A stretch of 64,000 bases of DNA from Ryuthela nishihirai (GCA_038380435.1 JAWZYU010000034.1:25523404-25587403); one strand, 5' to 3'; counted from the stretch's first letter, positions 32,439 through 42,879 are shown. Made by a program: numbers and translations. Notes: generated from the sequence alone by a model not told the origin.

Positions 32439-33380
32439 GAACATTTTCATAATCGTATTCTAAACATTAATGTTCATTGTAAAGTATTTTTACGCACTCC
32501 CTCGTTTGGTGGTGCAGTATAGACAAATGTGATCGCGTTGTGTTCTTTTCACCAACAGATATCGGTCTTATCTGTTAGGGAAGAGAAGCCGCATAAACTC
32601 AAGGCGTGAACAGATTGGATACTCTCTCTGATTTTGCATAAACACAAATATAACATCTAATAATCAGTTTTACGATGGGGATGATTTGCCATAATTTTGG
32701 TTATTTTAAAGCACATCAATTCGCTATTTGAAAGCACTATCAACACTTAATTTAACATCTTTTAATTTAGATGAGCGACACTTTTAACCAGAGGAAAAGG
32801 ATGAAACTTGTTACCTCATATTAGGAGAGTTCCTACGGGGGGGGGGGGGGGGCACTGTTGATATCCGTTCTTCATTAGGGGGCGGCGACGGCATCTCGCT
32901 GTTCCTTCGGCGAAGATTGCCGGGGACGGCTAGAAGTCTTTCGACGTTACTCCGTGTCCGTAGGGCACTTCATTACACTTGGGAGGCATAAGAGATTCGC
33001 ATCTCGCAATCGATGATTATTCAGTGCACGAGTATTTTAACTTCTGTCACCTTTCTAGCGGGCCGTCTCAAATGGAGATTTCCGGCGTGCGCGAGGTCCT
33101 TTGTGTCACACTCGGGCTCTAAGTAGGTCTCGAAGTCTAAGCATCTTTGTGTCTCTCTGAGTGTGTGTGGGCATCTCTCTCGCTCCACGTGGTTGCGCGG
33201 TTGCTGTCCGAAACTTTCCATGATCTCCTGTCTGTAGTTGTCATTCATGTTTTCGAGACGTGGTGTTGGGTAACCAGTGCGGGTCGGCGAGTTGACCTTC
33301 AAACTGGCAACACGTGTCCAGCGGTATCTTGACGCTCAGAGTCGGACATAGCGAAGTCAGTGGTCCAGGTCGATGCTCTT
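32439..33380 (-). other. Inner copy of the conserved block and a single 92-bp unit
   Basis: Only about one unit of the 92-bp satellite lies at 32,607-32,680, where the outer copy has twelve. A G-run at 32,839-32,852 follows. Bases 32,690-33,370 match 16,800-17,330 inverted, with an extra segment of about 180 bp (32,880-33,060). The minus frame 33,021-33,302 carries QEIMESFGQQPRNH and DFETYLEPECDTKDLAHA. Confidence 0.6.
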
Positions 33381-33573
33381 GCCCCACTGGAGATACGCTT
33401 TCATGTTCTTCTCTGATAACATCAGCACTTGATATGATCAGTGGCTGTTGTAGCCCATTTGTGACAATCTGATATATGGTGTATTTGCAGATGACTTTCT
33501 GCACACCAATGTTTATACCCAACTTCAGTGCAGCTGGTCAGCAGCCTTTGCGCAGGCAAAAAATGATTCCCAC

Positions 33574-34005
33574 ATGGATCCTCCAGCCACTCACCAACAG
33601 AGGACCACCAATGAACATCAACATCATAGTGCCATATCTACTAACTTTTCTTCATCTAACATAAAACAAAGTGACTGTACCACCATAGATACTGAAGCAG
33701 TTCCAGAACTTTCAATCAAACATGCTTCCAGACCTTCCACCTCAGGCTACAAACAGGTAAATCCATCTATAAATTCTGTTAATCTCGCCAGTTCCTATGC
33801 AAATAAGGCAAAAGGCAAAACCATTCGCAAACAAAATAGTATAGAAATGCCAATACTAACTCCAATAGAAATTAGAAAAAATAATAATAATGATATAACC
33901 AGTAATCTAATTATAGACCTAATACTAAATCTCCTTAAGTACATCAGTTTCCAGGATGATGACCTCAAACTTTTGCAGCATGTTCTCTGCAAATTCAAAA
34001 CTTAA
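33574..34005 (+). pseudogene. ORF1 (Gag-like) C-terminal part
   Basis: The 143-codon frame ends with TAA before the endonuclease frame, which overlaps it, as expected for ORF1. It is Asn/Ser/Thr-rich, with no zinc knuckles seen. The frame extends upstream without a Met to about 33,440 (VFADDFLHTNVYTQLQC). The right-arm twin lacks 42 residues (126 bp). Function as RNA-binding protein is inferred from position only. Confidence 0.55.
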
Positions 34006-34967
34006 GAATTTTTCCATTCTACAATGGAATTGCAGGAGTTTCCAATCCAAAAAACAGGATGTTCTGCTTCTTAGCAAATATAAGGGCATTGATATTTTTG
34101 CTCTACAGGAGATACGCTCTAAAAAACATTTCAACCTCCCTAATTATCTTTCCTATATTTATTTCTCCCCCCACAGTTACCAATGGGGTTGGCTTCTTAA
34201 TTAAAAAATCTATCAACCATAAAATCCAAAAAATTAATTACAATTTCCATAATCTGTAAATTATTGCAGTGCAGATAATTATTAATAATACTTCCTTTAC
34301 TGTTTTTAATTTATATAACCCTGGTCTTGCTGTTAATATTATCATATTTCAAAATATTTTTAAACAGATCCCTGAACCTCATATTATTTTAGGAGATTTC
34401 AATAGCCACCAGACTTCATGGCACTCATACAAAATAAATCATGCAGGCAGGCTTCTTTCCCAATACGTTACAAATTCCAACCTGGTAATACTTAACTCAA
34501 AAGCCACCACACATGAAAACCCTAATAATAACCGATCAATCATTGACCTTACCTTCATATCTCCCCAACTCACTGAACTATTTAAATGGTCCCTCTTACC
34601 TGACACCAGAGGTAGTGACCATCATCCTATCCTTTTGCAAGCCAATCTCCAATATAAATACAGGAAACTGATACATCTCAATAATTGGCCACTGTTTAAC
34701 AAAATTCTCACTCAATCATCTCCACCACATAATACAATTGAATATGACCATTTCATTCATCATATCATAGACGTTACACATCCTGCCTTCACAACCATTC
34801 TCAACCAAATTCCAAAACTGACAAAAAATTTCTGGTTCATGAACAAACTATCTGCAATCAGAAAAAAAGCTGAGAATAAAACCAAACAGACAAGACATTT
34901 TGATGACATCAATAGATACGAAAAAAATAAATGCACAGGTCAGAAAAAAATTAAAAGGACTTTTTAA
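33956..34967 (+). pseudogene. Apurinic-like endonuclease domain of the I-like LINE
   Basis: LQWNCRSFQSKKQDVLLL and IFALQEIRS (34,020-34,120) are the first endonuclease motifs, with the catalytic Asn and Glu. After a frameshift near 34,184 and a TAA at 34,257 come GDFNSHQTSWHS (about 34,400) and TRGSDHHPIL (about 34,605), the catalytic Asp/Asn and Ser-Asp-His. It would nick target DNA for target-primed reverse transcription. It is inactive because of the breaks. A long linker to 34,967 leads to the reverse transcriptase. Confidence 0.88.
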
Positions 34968-35715
34968 GGACAACTGGCAAACTTTTATAAATCAACTCAG
35001 CACAATTACTACAGCTAAAAGTCTCTGGAAAACATACAAACACATTAATAATCCAAAATCACAAACAACCCCTGCCTCAGAAATTGCCATTCATAATAAT
35101 ATTACCCTCCTTGACACTGCCAATAAATTTTTAAACAATCTTAAAAATACACAAACAACAACCCACACCAATTCTGAACTTAAATTCATAGATAATATAA
35201 ACAAAAAATTACAAAATATACCAACTGCTTCCTTTATTATGGACCAACCTTTCTCTATGAAAGAATTAAACAATGCAATCAATAAGCTGAATCTAAAATC
35301 ATCCCCTGGACATGATCAGATATCAAATAAATTCTTCAAATATCTCCCTTATCAATGGAAAGATAGAATTTTAAAAATATTTAATTCAATCTGAGTCTCA
35401 CACAAACTTCCTGACAGCTGGCTACATATAATAATAATATTCTTGTTAAAATATGGCAAACCAACTTTTGAATTAAACTCATACAGACCCATATCACTCT
35501 TACCTAATCCACTCAAACTATTTGAAAGACTCCTCCACAAAAGATTGAACTGGTTTCTTGAATCTGGGAAAATTCTCCCCAATAATTTCTATGGTTTCAG
35601 AAAATTCAGATCCTCAAAGGACTGCATTTCACATCTTCTCACTGATATACACAAAGCCAATAAAAAGAAAAAAATACACTATTGCCATTTCTGTGGACCT
35701 GTCCCAGGCATTTGA
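34900..35715 (+). pseudogene. Reverse transcriptase, N-terminal part
   Basis: Frame 1 is open to a TGA at 35,392 and again to 35,715. SMKELNNAINKLNLKSSPGHDQISNKFF (about 35,260) and NSYRPISLLPNPLKLFERLLHKRL (35,480) are motifs 1 and 2 of a non-LTR reverse transcriptase. FYGFRKFRSSKDCISHLL follows. A frameshift near 35,680 moves the rest into frame 2. The TGA is present in both arms. Confidence 0.85.
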
Positions 35716-36904
35716 CTCAGTCTGTATACAGGGCTTCCTACACAAACTTTTATCCATAAATATACAGGGAAACCTCCTACATTTTCTACATTCCTTCCTC
35801 CTACACAAACTTTTATCCATAAATATACAGGAAAATCTCCTACATTTTCTACATTCCTTCTTCCTACACAAACTTTTATCCATAAATATACAGGGAAACC
35901 TCCTACATTTTCTACATTCCTTCCTCCTACACAGAACCTGCCAAGTCAGGATTAATGATACATCTTCAAACCAACTTCCTTTCATACAAGGCCTATCACA
36001 AGGCTCTATTCTATCTCCCACCCTATTTAATATTTACATTCATGACATCCACAAAATTTTCTATAGGAGGGTTACTTACACATGTTATGCAGATGATATA
36101 ACTTTCTTGGCCACTGACAACTCTATACCCAATCTCCATATTTTATTGCAAAAACAGCTAAATAAATTATACACCTACTGTCAAAAATGGCACTTACAAA
36201 TTAATCCTCAGAAGACATTTTGCATTCCTTTCCACCATAACAGAAACCCTAAACCCACACTGCATTTCACTATTAATAATGAGACTATCCCACAACATAA
36301 TACAGGCAAAATACTAGGCATAAACTTGGACTCAACACTCACCTGGACTCCCCATCTGGATTATTTACACACTCAGGGACTTAAACTAACAAATACACCT
36401 AAATACTTCACATTTATTAATAATGGCACACCACAATATCATGTAATCAAACTATATACAAATCTCATTAGAGCAAAACTAGAATATGGTATGGAATTTT
36501 TATGTGGCATATCAGATACCAAAATACAAAAACTTAATGTAATCCAAAACAAATGCATCAAAATTGCAATTGGCCTCCCCTCCTTCACACCCACTCTCTC
36601 TATCATTGCAGAGACTTCCCTACCCCCCCCCCTCCAAATTAGACAAAAAATCCTACTAATTAAATATTATATTAGACTACACTACAAACTCCCAAATCAC
36701 CCTTTCCACACCCATTTTATAAGAAGCCCCTACTACAAGCACATTAAATTCACTCCTGACCTCCACACTTTAATGAAGAAACACCTACAGATCAAAAACT
36801 TTGGGGATATTCCCCCACTTATAGCTGGAGCTTTATTAGTCCTACATTCTCCACCCACATACCCACTCTCACACATAAACATAACTTACCACATGATGCA
36901 GTAA
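35558..36904 (+). pseudogene. Reverse transcriptase core, with 21-residue triplication
   Basis: The 448-codon frame has motif A IAISVDLSQAFDSV near residue 42, then three in-frame copies of a 21-residue unit (LHKLLSINIQGNLLHFLHSF), then QGLSQGSILSPTLFNIYIHDI (motif B) near 140 and CYADDITFLA (motif C) near 170. The thumb-like LQINPQKTFCI and LGINLDSTLTW follow. Catalytic Asp are kept. The triplication lies between motifs A and B and would disturb the fold. The frame ends at 36,904 as RNase H continues in another frame. Confidence 0.88.
35738..35926 (+). repeat. 63-bp in-frame triplication in reverse transcriptase
   Basis: CTACACAAACTTTTATCCAT begins units at 35,738, 35,801 and 35,864. A fourth partial start at 35,927 reads CTACACAGAACC. 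The period is exactly 63 bp, so the reading frame is kept. The same three units occur at 44,351-44,539. Confidence 0.95.
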
Positions 36905-37371
36905 AAACTCTCGCTGAAACATACTTTGACACACAATACAATGAAAATATTAAAATTTATACTGATGGCTCTGTCATTCCAAACCCACCATCAGCCAGTG
37001 CTGCTATCCATATCCCACAATACAATACATCATTATCTTTCAAATTATCCCCAATCTGCACCATACAACATACTGAAATTTTTGCCATTATTGAGGCCTT
37101 GGAATGGACCATTAAATATGTACACAACAAAAACATTACCATTTTTATAGATTCCAAAGGAGCCATACAAACCCTCTCACAGGAATTTCTATACACCTCA
37201 TATAACTACTACATACATAAAATCCTCACTCTTACAACACATAATCTCCATACAAAAAATAATACAATTATTTTACAATGGATTCCCAGCCACGTTGGAA
37301 TTCAACGTAATGAAACTGTTGATAATCTCGCTAAACTGGCACACAACCTCCACATAGTATCACCTAAGTAG
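36841..37371 (+). pseudogene. RNase H domain of the I-like LINE
   Basis: Frame 1 is open for 177 codons. IYTDGSV (first Asp), HTEIFAIIEAL (Glu), IFIDSKGAIQTL (second Asp) and WIPSHVGIQRNETVDNLAK (His and last Asp) give the complete D-E-D-D active site of type I RNase H. It would remove the RNA strand after first-strand synthesis. It is the best-preserved domain of the element. It stands in a different frame from the reverse transcriptase, so one frameshift separates them. Confidence 0.88.
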
Positions 37372-37396
37372 GGGGAAAGTGAGGGTTCTAACTCAG

Positions 37397-37461
37397 AGGC
37401 GGATCCCATAGGATTAACATGGATCTCAGAGGCGGATTAATGTTAATCCTATGAGTCCGCC
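37397..37461. repeat. Hairpin after the LINE 3' end
   Basis: AGGCGGATCCCATAGGATTA (37,397 on) pairs with TAATCCTATGAGTCCGCCT (to 37,461), a stem of about 23 bp with few mismatches and a loop of 18 nt. The loop holds a further GAGGCGGATTAA. It may be the element's 3' untranslated structure or an independent palindrome. It is present in both arms. Confidence 0.7.
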
Positions 37462-37471
37462 TCCCTGTGTT

Positions 37472-37840
37472 CTAAAGCGGAGGCGGGTCTTTCCTCCACA
37501 CATACAAGTCAATATTTCCCCTCAATAATTTTCTTAATTTCAAATAATTTATTTTTAAATCAGAGATTTTCTTTTTTTTTCTTTTAATTATTTTTTTTAC
37601 ATAATAGTATTTTTTCCTTTTTCTGCAGGACAGTCTTTTAAATCGATTTCTGCGGGATAGTATATTAAACAGATGGTACTGGATAACAAATCGGTCATAA
37701 TTTCCAGAGAAAACTATCTTGGTTTCTACCCTCATCCGAATTTTTTCTATGTCCAGAGCCGCCATTTTGAATCCTGACGTCACACAGGCCGTGTGACTCA
37801 TCTCGTAGTTAACAACTCTCATGGTCTCAGAATTCTCCAT
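37472..37840 (-). CDS. Hypothetical 122-codon ORF, unrecognised
   Basis: The frame starts at 37,840 with MENSETMRVVNYEMSHTACV and later becomes Lys/Arg-rich (RKRKKYYY, KRKKKK). No domain is recognised. In the right arm the same start exists at 42,391, but an insertion of about 45 bp ends it after 67 codons. A CRE/YY1-like pair lies within the first 30 codons. Absence of a conserved frame between arms argues against a functional protein. Confidence 0.2.
   Translation of the reverse strand: MENSETMRVVNYEMSHTACVTSGFKMAALDIEKIRMRVETKIVFSGNYDRFVIQYHLFNILSRRNRFKRLSCRKRKKYYYVKKIIKRKKKKISDLKINYLKLRKLLRGNIDLYVWRKDPPPL
37758..37782 (-). promoter_or_regulatory. CRE plus YY1-like motif pair
   Basis: On the minus strand TGACGTCA (37,775-37,782) is followed after 6 bp by AAAATGGCGGC (37,758-37,768). 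The first is the full CREB/ATF palindrome, the second fits the activating YY1 consensus. Spacing and order are typical of TATA-less promoters, but activity is inference. The pair is unchanged in the right arm. Confidence 0.35.
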
Positions 37841-37903
37841 CGTAATTATGGAGTCATCCAGTGTTTAACGAACGTACCCATATTAAAAAAAAAAACTCTT
37901 TTT

Positions 37904-37979
37904 CCTGGCGAGCTTTGAACGCGTTATCTTATGGACCAGAAGCTTAATCTGTGCGCTAACGCACCCGGCTATAGCTGGC
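37904..37979 (-). other. tRNA-like sequence, diverged
   Basis: On the minus strand GGGTGCGTTAGCGCACAG, a variable anticodon region and GCGTTCAAAGCTC stand in roughly tRNA spacing. The B box is poor, and the acceptor ends do not pair clearly. It may be an old tRNA pseudogene or SINE head. The mirrored copy at 42,252-42,328 differs in the anticodon-arm region. Confidence 0.3.
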
Positions 37980-37985
37980 TACTTA

Positions 37986-39443
37986 CTCGGTTTGCTTAGA
38001 TGTGTCTGAAGTGGGGATAAGCGTTCTTTATGAAACAATCTCGGTTGGTTCTATTTCCTTCACGAGTTTTATATTGATGTACTTTTATTAACTTTTTTTA
38101 TTTTTATTAACGTGTTTTTTTTCCATTTCATTTTTATAACCAGCGTATTTTTATTTTTATTTTTAATTCGTGATTATCCTCGTAAATCAACCCCACTCTA
38201 TTTCTATACTTTAATGTGGTAGTTGTATATTTCATGTATTTATTCCTTATTAATTAAACATTTATCCATAACTGATACCCCCTTTATTAATATGCAATCT
38301 CTTTATTAAACACTTATAAAAAGTTCCATCCCCATCGCACGGCTAACCTCGTAATTTCCACCCTCAAAATATTTAAGTCCAACCAAACGTTCGGTGGCAA
38401 CCCTTCTCAGAACGGCTGATGCAATCCTCCAAATAATTACAAAGTCCCGTATTCATATAATTCTAAGTCCTGCAACGTGCATTTCGCAACAAACGTTCGG
38501 TACCTCACACCTACAGAGGAACACGTTTTACTGTCGGATGTTTTTACAAATTTAAAGGTCATACGTATTTAAAACAAATATTATTCCAAACGGAGGAATC
38601 ACACATCTCTGTATAATAATTCGTATTTTTTAAATATCTACATATTTTAATCTTGCATACTCATGCCAGTGGTCTTATCGATTCATTGCTAGAGGGTGAG
38701 TGGAGATTGAACTCGGATGAACGCTATTTGCTACTGATTAATTATTTCCTTCATTTAATGCAAGAGTTTAAGTAAATAGTCCTTTGAACCAAAGGGTGCC
38801 ACTATCGTTTTTTTTTTTTTATTTCCTCCTGAAAATCATTAACTTTCATACTAAACCATTTCAAAAAAAACATCGTAAACGGTTTTTAACATAGTCCTGT
38901 GTAAAGTGTGGGGGGAGTCCTTACTCTTAATAATTATTATCAGCGTATATGGATATACTTTTCCCATTTTGCATCAACAGACGAAGCAATAAATTTATAT
39001 CTTTCTCTCACATTTTTATTCTCAACACCTTTCATAGGAAGACATCACAGTAATCATTGCTTGAAAAAATAACTGTTTTCAAAAAGTCCCATTTATCGAG
39101 CCCATATTCAGCGGGTGGCTGATGTTTTCCCTATCATTCTGCATTTTCACAGAACCACGATTTATTTAGAGTCGTCGGTATCATAAGCATTATTTCAACA
39201 ATCTGAGAACAGTCCTACCATTTACGCAACATAAAATAAACATTTTTTTCAAATTCACTTATTCCCTCTGTATATTTCATTAGGAGTAATTTTTTATCTT
39301 CATCACATACCCTCCTGCGGACCACATTTTATTGACGGTTGCCAATAATCTGAGAATTAAATGTAGCAGTAATGAAAATATTATACCACAGGTTTTACAC
39401 TGTTTGCTCTGTATAATAATTATCAGCGTTATTTATTTGGAAA
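37986..39443. other. Unassigned DNA with worn repeats to the arm edge
   Basis: No gene seen. From about 38,870 diverged repeats appear (TAATAATTATCAGCGT, then ACTTTTCCCA/ACTTCCCCAC, then ACAGAC.AAGCAATAAATTTAT-like) with a loose spacing of about 190-230 bp. They continue across the arm boundary into the loop. The arm ends at 39,443 (TTTGGAAA). Confidence 0.45.
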
Positions 39444-40787
39444 TACTTCCCCACTCTGTGAAAACAGTCCACGCAATATATTTTTATCCTCCTCCCAGAT
39501 TTACCACGTTTCATAGACAGTAATAAATGTTTTAAGTTCCGAATAGGGCATTACACTCCTTGCTCTCAAGGAGGACTTTTTTTTTACTGCTTATCTCACT
39601 CATCATGAGGGACCACGTTTCATTGACGGATGACACCACGTAGGTGACCGTGAAAATGTTTGTAATATTACTCCATATTGGGAATTCCTTGCTTTTGTCG
39701 GTGGCTGAATTCACTTGTGCTGTGTTTAAAAATATTTATACCTGCCGGGCTGTATGAAATGTTTACATTGTATCTCACACTTCCTTCATGTCTCGCTAGG
39801 AACCATGTTTTAATGACAGATGGTACCGTGAAAGTAACCTAGTAATTCTATTTTTCCATAATGGAATTTACACTCTTAACTCTGTATAATGCAGATCGCA
39901 ACAATATTCTAGCAATATACATTATTTCTCATATCTGTGAATCACATTCTTCGCATATCTGTCTAATACCATTCTTAGCGTCGAAAAACACTCTGAATGA
40001 CCTTTACAGGAGGATTACTCTCCTAACAGCGGTCTAGTACCCTTTCTCTATCGAACTATGAACCCTTTGCTACATGTACTAGGCAATTTAATTAAATTGA
40101 ATGCATAAAAGGCCCCTCAGAATTGAAAAAACCAACGAAATGGTTGGTAAAATTGCTTTGAAAAACAGTAAAATGAATGGTAGAATATTTGTAAATATGC
40201 ACACATTGCAATTGTTGGTAGAAAGACACTATATGCAGTGAATTTGGAATAACAGTAAATACGCACACACTGCAGTGGATGGAAGAATATTTTCAAAATT
40301 CTTTTAAGTGGAAGGCATTCCAGCATATTTTGAAGGTATTCTATCATCTCCAGTACATTTTGTTTGATTATGCATGCTCATAGGTATCAGATTACGTAAA
40401 GAAAACTAGCTCCAACACGAATGCGTGTTAATAGAGGACAATAGTCAAATACAATAACCTACTATAAAAAATAATACATAAGTCTCACTCGAACATACCC
40501 TCTCAACATACCTGGATTAATCCAGCGAAATGAGAAAGCTTCAGCACAACATAAAAATCCACGTAACTATGCTTTGACATATATGTTCTGATCGGGCCTC
40601 TGTACTTATGCCGTAGTTCTCACGTAGAGCCTACAAGAAGCGATGTGTCTTTGCAAACTAAGAGCGTGAAAAAAAAATAACCATTCACTCCCGCTTCGAC
40701 TGTGTTCACGTGATTTGCTGAAATGACACATCACGGCTGCAAGCTGGCCAGCTTGTTTTAATGACAGTAGCCAACAAGCTGGCCAGC
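39444..40787. other. Unique loop of the giant palindrome
   Basis: These 1,344 bp have no inverted partner. The left part continues the worn repeat (CCACGTTTCATTGACGGATG at 39,610; CCATGTTTTAATGACAGATG at 39,803). At 40,110-40,330 short phrases such as ATGGTAGAATATTT and CGCACACACTGCAGTGGATGG recur. No convincing frame; the 76-codon and 97-codon minus frames are unremarkable. Confidence 0.6.
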
Positions 40788-40789
40788 TT
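40741..40789. repeat. Perfect inverted repeat at the loop/right-arm junction
   Basis: AAGCTGGCCAGCTTGTT at 40,741-40,757 and AACAAGCTGGCCAGCTT at 40,773-40,789 are exact reverse complements. Each contains the self-complementary 14-mer AAGCTGGCCAGCTT. It ends on the first bases of the right arm. Confidence 0.9.
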
Positions 40790-42251
40790 TCCAAATAAAT
40801 AACGCTGATAATTATTATACAGAGCAAACAGTGTAAAACCTGTGGTATAATATTTTCATTACTGCTACATTTAATTCTCAGATTATTGGCAACCGTCAAT
40901 AAAACGTGGTCCGCAGGAGGGTATGTGATGAAGATAAAAAATTACTCCTAATGAAATATACAGAGGGAATAAGTGAATTTGAAAAAAATGTTTATTTTAT
41001 GTTGCGTAAATGGTAGGACTGTTCTCAGATTGTTGAAATAATGCTTATGATACCGACGACTCTAAATAAATCGTGGTTCTGTGAAAATGCAGAATGATAG
41101 GGAAAACATCAGCCACCCGCAGAATATGGGCTCGATAAATGGGACTTTTTGAAAACAGTTATTTTTTCAAGCAATGATTACTGTGATGTCTTCCTATGAA
41201 AGGTGTTGAGAATAAAAATATGAGAGAAAGATATAAATTTATTGCTTCGTCTGTTGATGCAAAATGGGAAAAGTATATCCATATACGCTGATAATAATTA
41301 TTAAGAGTAAGGACTCCCCCCACACTTTACACAGGACTATGTTAAAAACCGTTTACGATGTTTTTTTTGAAATGGTTTAGTATGAAAGTTAATGATTTTC
41401 AGGAGGAAATAAAAAAAAAAAAACGATAGTGGCACCCTTTGGTTCAAAGGACTATTTACTTAAACTCTTGCATTAAATGAAGGAAATAATTAATCAGTAG
41501 CAAATAGCGTTCATCCGAGTTCAATCTCCACTCACCCTCTAGCAATGAATCGATAAGACCACTGGCATGAGTATGCAAGATTAAAATATGTAGATATTTA
41601 AAAAATACGAATTATTATACAGAGATGTGTGATTCCTCCGTTTGGAATAATATTTGTTTTAAATACGTATGACCTTTAAGTTTGTAAAAACATCCGACAG
41701 TAAAACGTGTTCCTCTGTAGGTGTGAGGTACCGAACGTTTGTTGCGAAATGCACGTTGCAGGACTTAGAATTATATGAATACGGGACTTTGTAATTATTT
41801 GGAGGATTGCATCAGCCGTTCTGAGAAGGGTTGCCACCGAACGTTTGGTTGGACTTAAATATTTTGAGGGTGGAAATTACGAGGTTAGCCGTGCGATGGG
41901 GATGGAACTTTTTATAAGTGTTTAATAAAGAGATTGCATATTAATAAAGGGGGTATCAGTTATGGATAAATGTTTAATTAATAAGGAATAAATACATGAA
42001 ATATACAACTACCACATTAAAGTATAGAAATAGAGTGGGGTTGATTTACGAGGATAATCACGAATTAAAAATAAAAATAAAAATACGCTGGTTATAAAAA
42101 TGAAATGGAAAAAAAACACGTTAATAAAAATAAAAAAAGTTAATAAAAGTACATCAATATAAAACTCGTGAAGGAAATAGAACCAACCGAGATTGTTTCA
42201 TAAAGAACGCTTATCCCCACTTCAGACACATCTAAGCAATCCGAGTAAGTA
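40788..42251. other. Unassigned DNA, mirror of 37,980-39,443
   Basis: Same worn repeats as in the left arm, inverted, for example ACGCTGATAATTATTATACA at 40,802. No gene. Confidence 0.45.
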
Positions 42252-42328
42252 GCCAGCTATAGCCGGGTGCGTTAGCGCACAGATTAAGCTCCTCGTCCAT
42301 AAGATAACGCGTTCAAAGCTCGCCAGGA
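42252..42328 (+). other. tRNA-like sequence, mirror copy
   Basis: GGGTGCGTTAGCGCACAG and GCGTTCAAAGCTC as in the left arm; the middle reads CTCCTCGTCCATAAG instead of CTTCTGGTCCATAAG. Confidence 0.3.
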
Positions 42329-42390
42329 AAAAGAGTTTTTTTTTTTAATATGGGTACGTTCGTTAAACACTGGATGACTCCATAATTACG

Positions 42391-42594
42391 ATGGAGAATT
42401 CTGAGACCATGAGAGTTGTTAACTACGAGATGAGTCACACGGCCTGTGTGACGTCAGGATTCAAAATGGCGGCTCTGGACTTAGAAAAAATTCGGATGAG
42501 GGTAGAAACCAAGATAGTTTTCTCTGGAAATTATGACCGATTTGTTATCCAGTACCATCTGTTATATATTATTACCTCCAATTTAACTGAATAA
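42391..42594 (+). pseudogene. Mirror of hypothetical ORF, truncated by insertion
   Basis: It starts MENSETMRVVNYEMSHTACV like the left-arm frame at 37,840 but stops after 67 codons, because about 45 bp rich in TA are inserted near 42,565-42,605. It carries Leu where the left frame has Ile at one site. No function is known. Confidence 0.25.
42449..42473 (+). promoter_or_regulatory. CRE plus YY1-like motif pair, mirror copy
   Basis: TGACGTCA at 42,449-42,456, six bases, then AAAATGGCGGC at 42,463-42,473. Identical to the left arm. Confidence 0.35.
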
Positions 42595-42813
42595 TATAAT
42601 TTCGGATTAATATACTATCCCGCAGAAATCGATTTAAAAGACTGTCCTGCAGAAAAAGAAAAAAATACTATTGGGTAAAATAAATAATTAAAAGAAAAAA
42701 AAAAGAAAATCTCTGATTTAAAAATAAATTATTTGAAATTAAGAAAATTATTGAGGGGAAATATTGACTTGTATGTGTGGAGGAAAGACCCGCCTCCGCT
42801 TTAGAACACAGGG

Positions 42814-42879
42814 AGGCGGACTCATAGGATTAACATTAATCCGCCTCTGAGATCCATGTTAATCCTATGGGATCCGCCT
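42814..42879. repeat. Hairpin, mirror copy
   Basis: AGGCGGACTCATAGGATTAA (42,814 on) pairs with the complement ending at 42,879, as in the left arm. Confidence 0.7.

Larger units (their letters stand above)
33490..37372 (+). mobile_element. I-like LINE with endonuclease, reverse transcriptase and RNase H (left arm)
   Basis: Order on the plus strand: end of ORF1 (to 34,005), endonuclease (about 33,990-34,640), reverse transcriptase (about 35,200-36,300), RNase H (36,841-37,371). RNase H after reverse transcriptase is typical of the I group of non-LTR elements. In-frame stops at 34,257 and 35,392 are shared by both arms. A 1-bp insertion near 34,184 is private to this arm. The 5' part is missing. 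The 3' end passes into a hairpin at 37,397. Confidence 0.88.
10988..39443. repeat. Left arm of giant inverted repeat
   Basis: Every recognisable element from 10,988 to 39,443 recurs in reverse order and orientation from 64,000 down to 40,788. Paired coordinates sum to 80,231 near the centre, 80,277 across the I-like LINE, 80,185 at 26-28 kb, 80,407 at 24 kb, 80,507 at 18 kb and 74,988 at 11 kb. Each step is explained by a visible indel. Protein-level comparison of mirrored frames shows only a few differences per 100 codons. Only the window end limits the visible arm. Confidence 0.97.

Noticed and set aside
16790..33375. A giant transposon using the inner inverted duplicates as terminal repeats
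   Set aside because: The outer edges have no common terminal motif or target duplication, and the arms contain complete unrelated transposons with their own ends.
35629..36021. Minus-strand 130-codon Cys/Arg-rich repeated protein (CRRKECRKCRR), also at 44,256-44,648
   Set aside because: It is the antisense of the 63-bp triplication within the reverse transcriptase gene.
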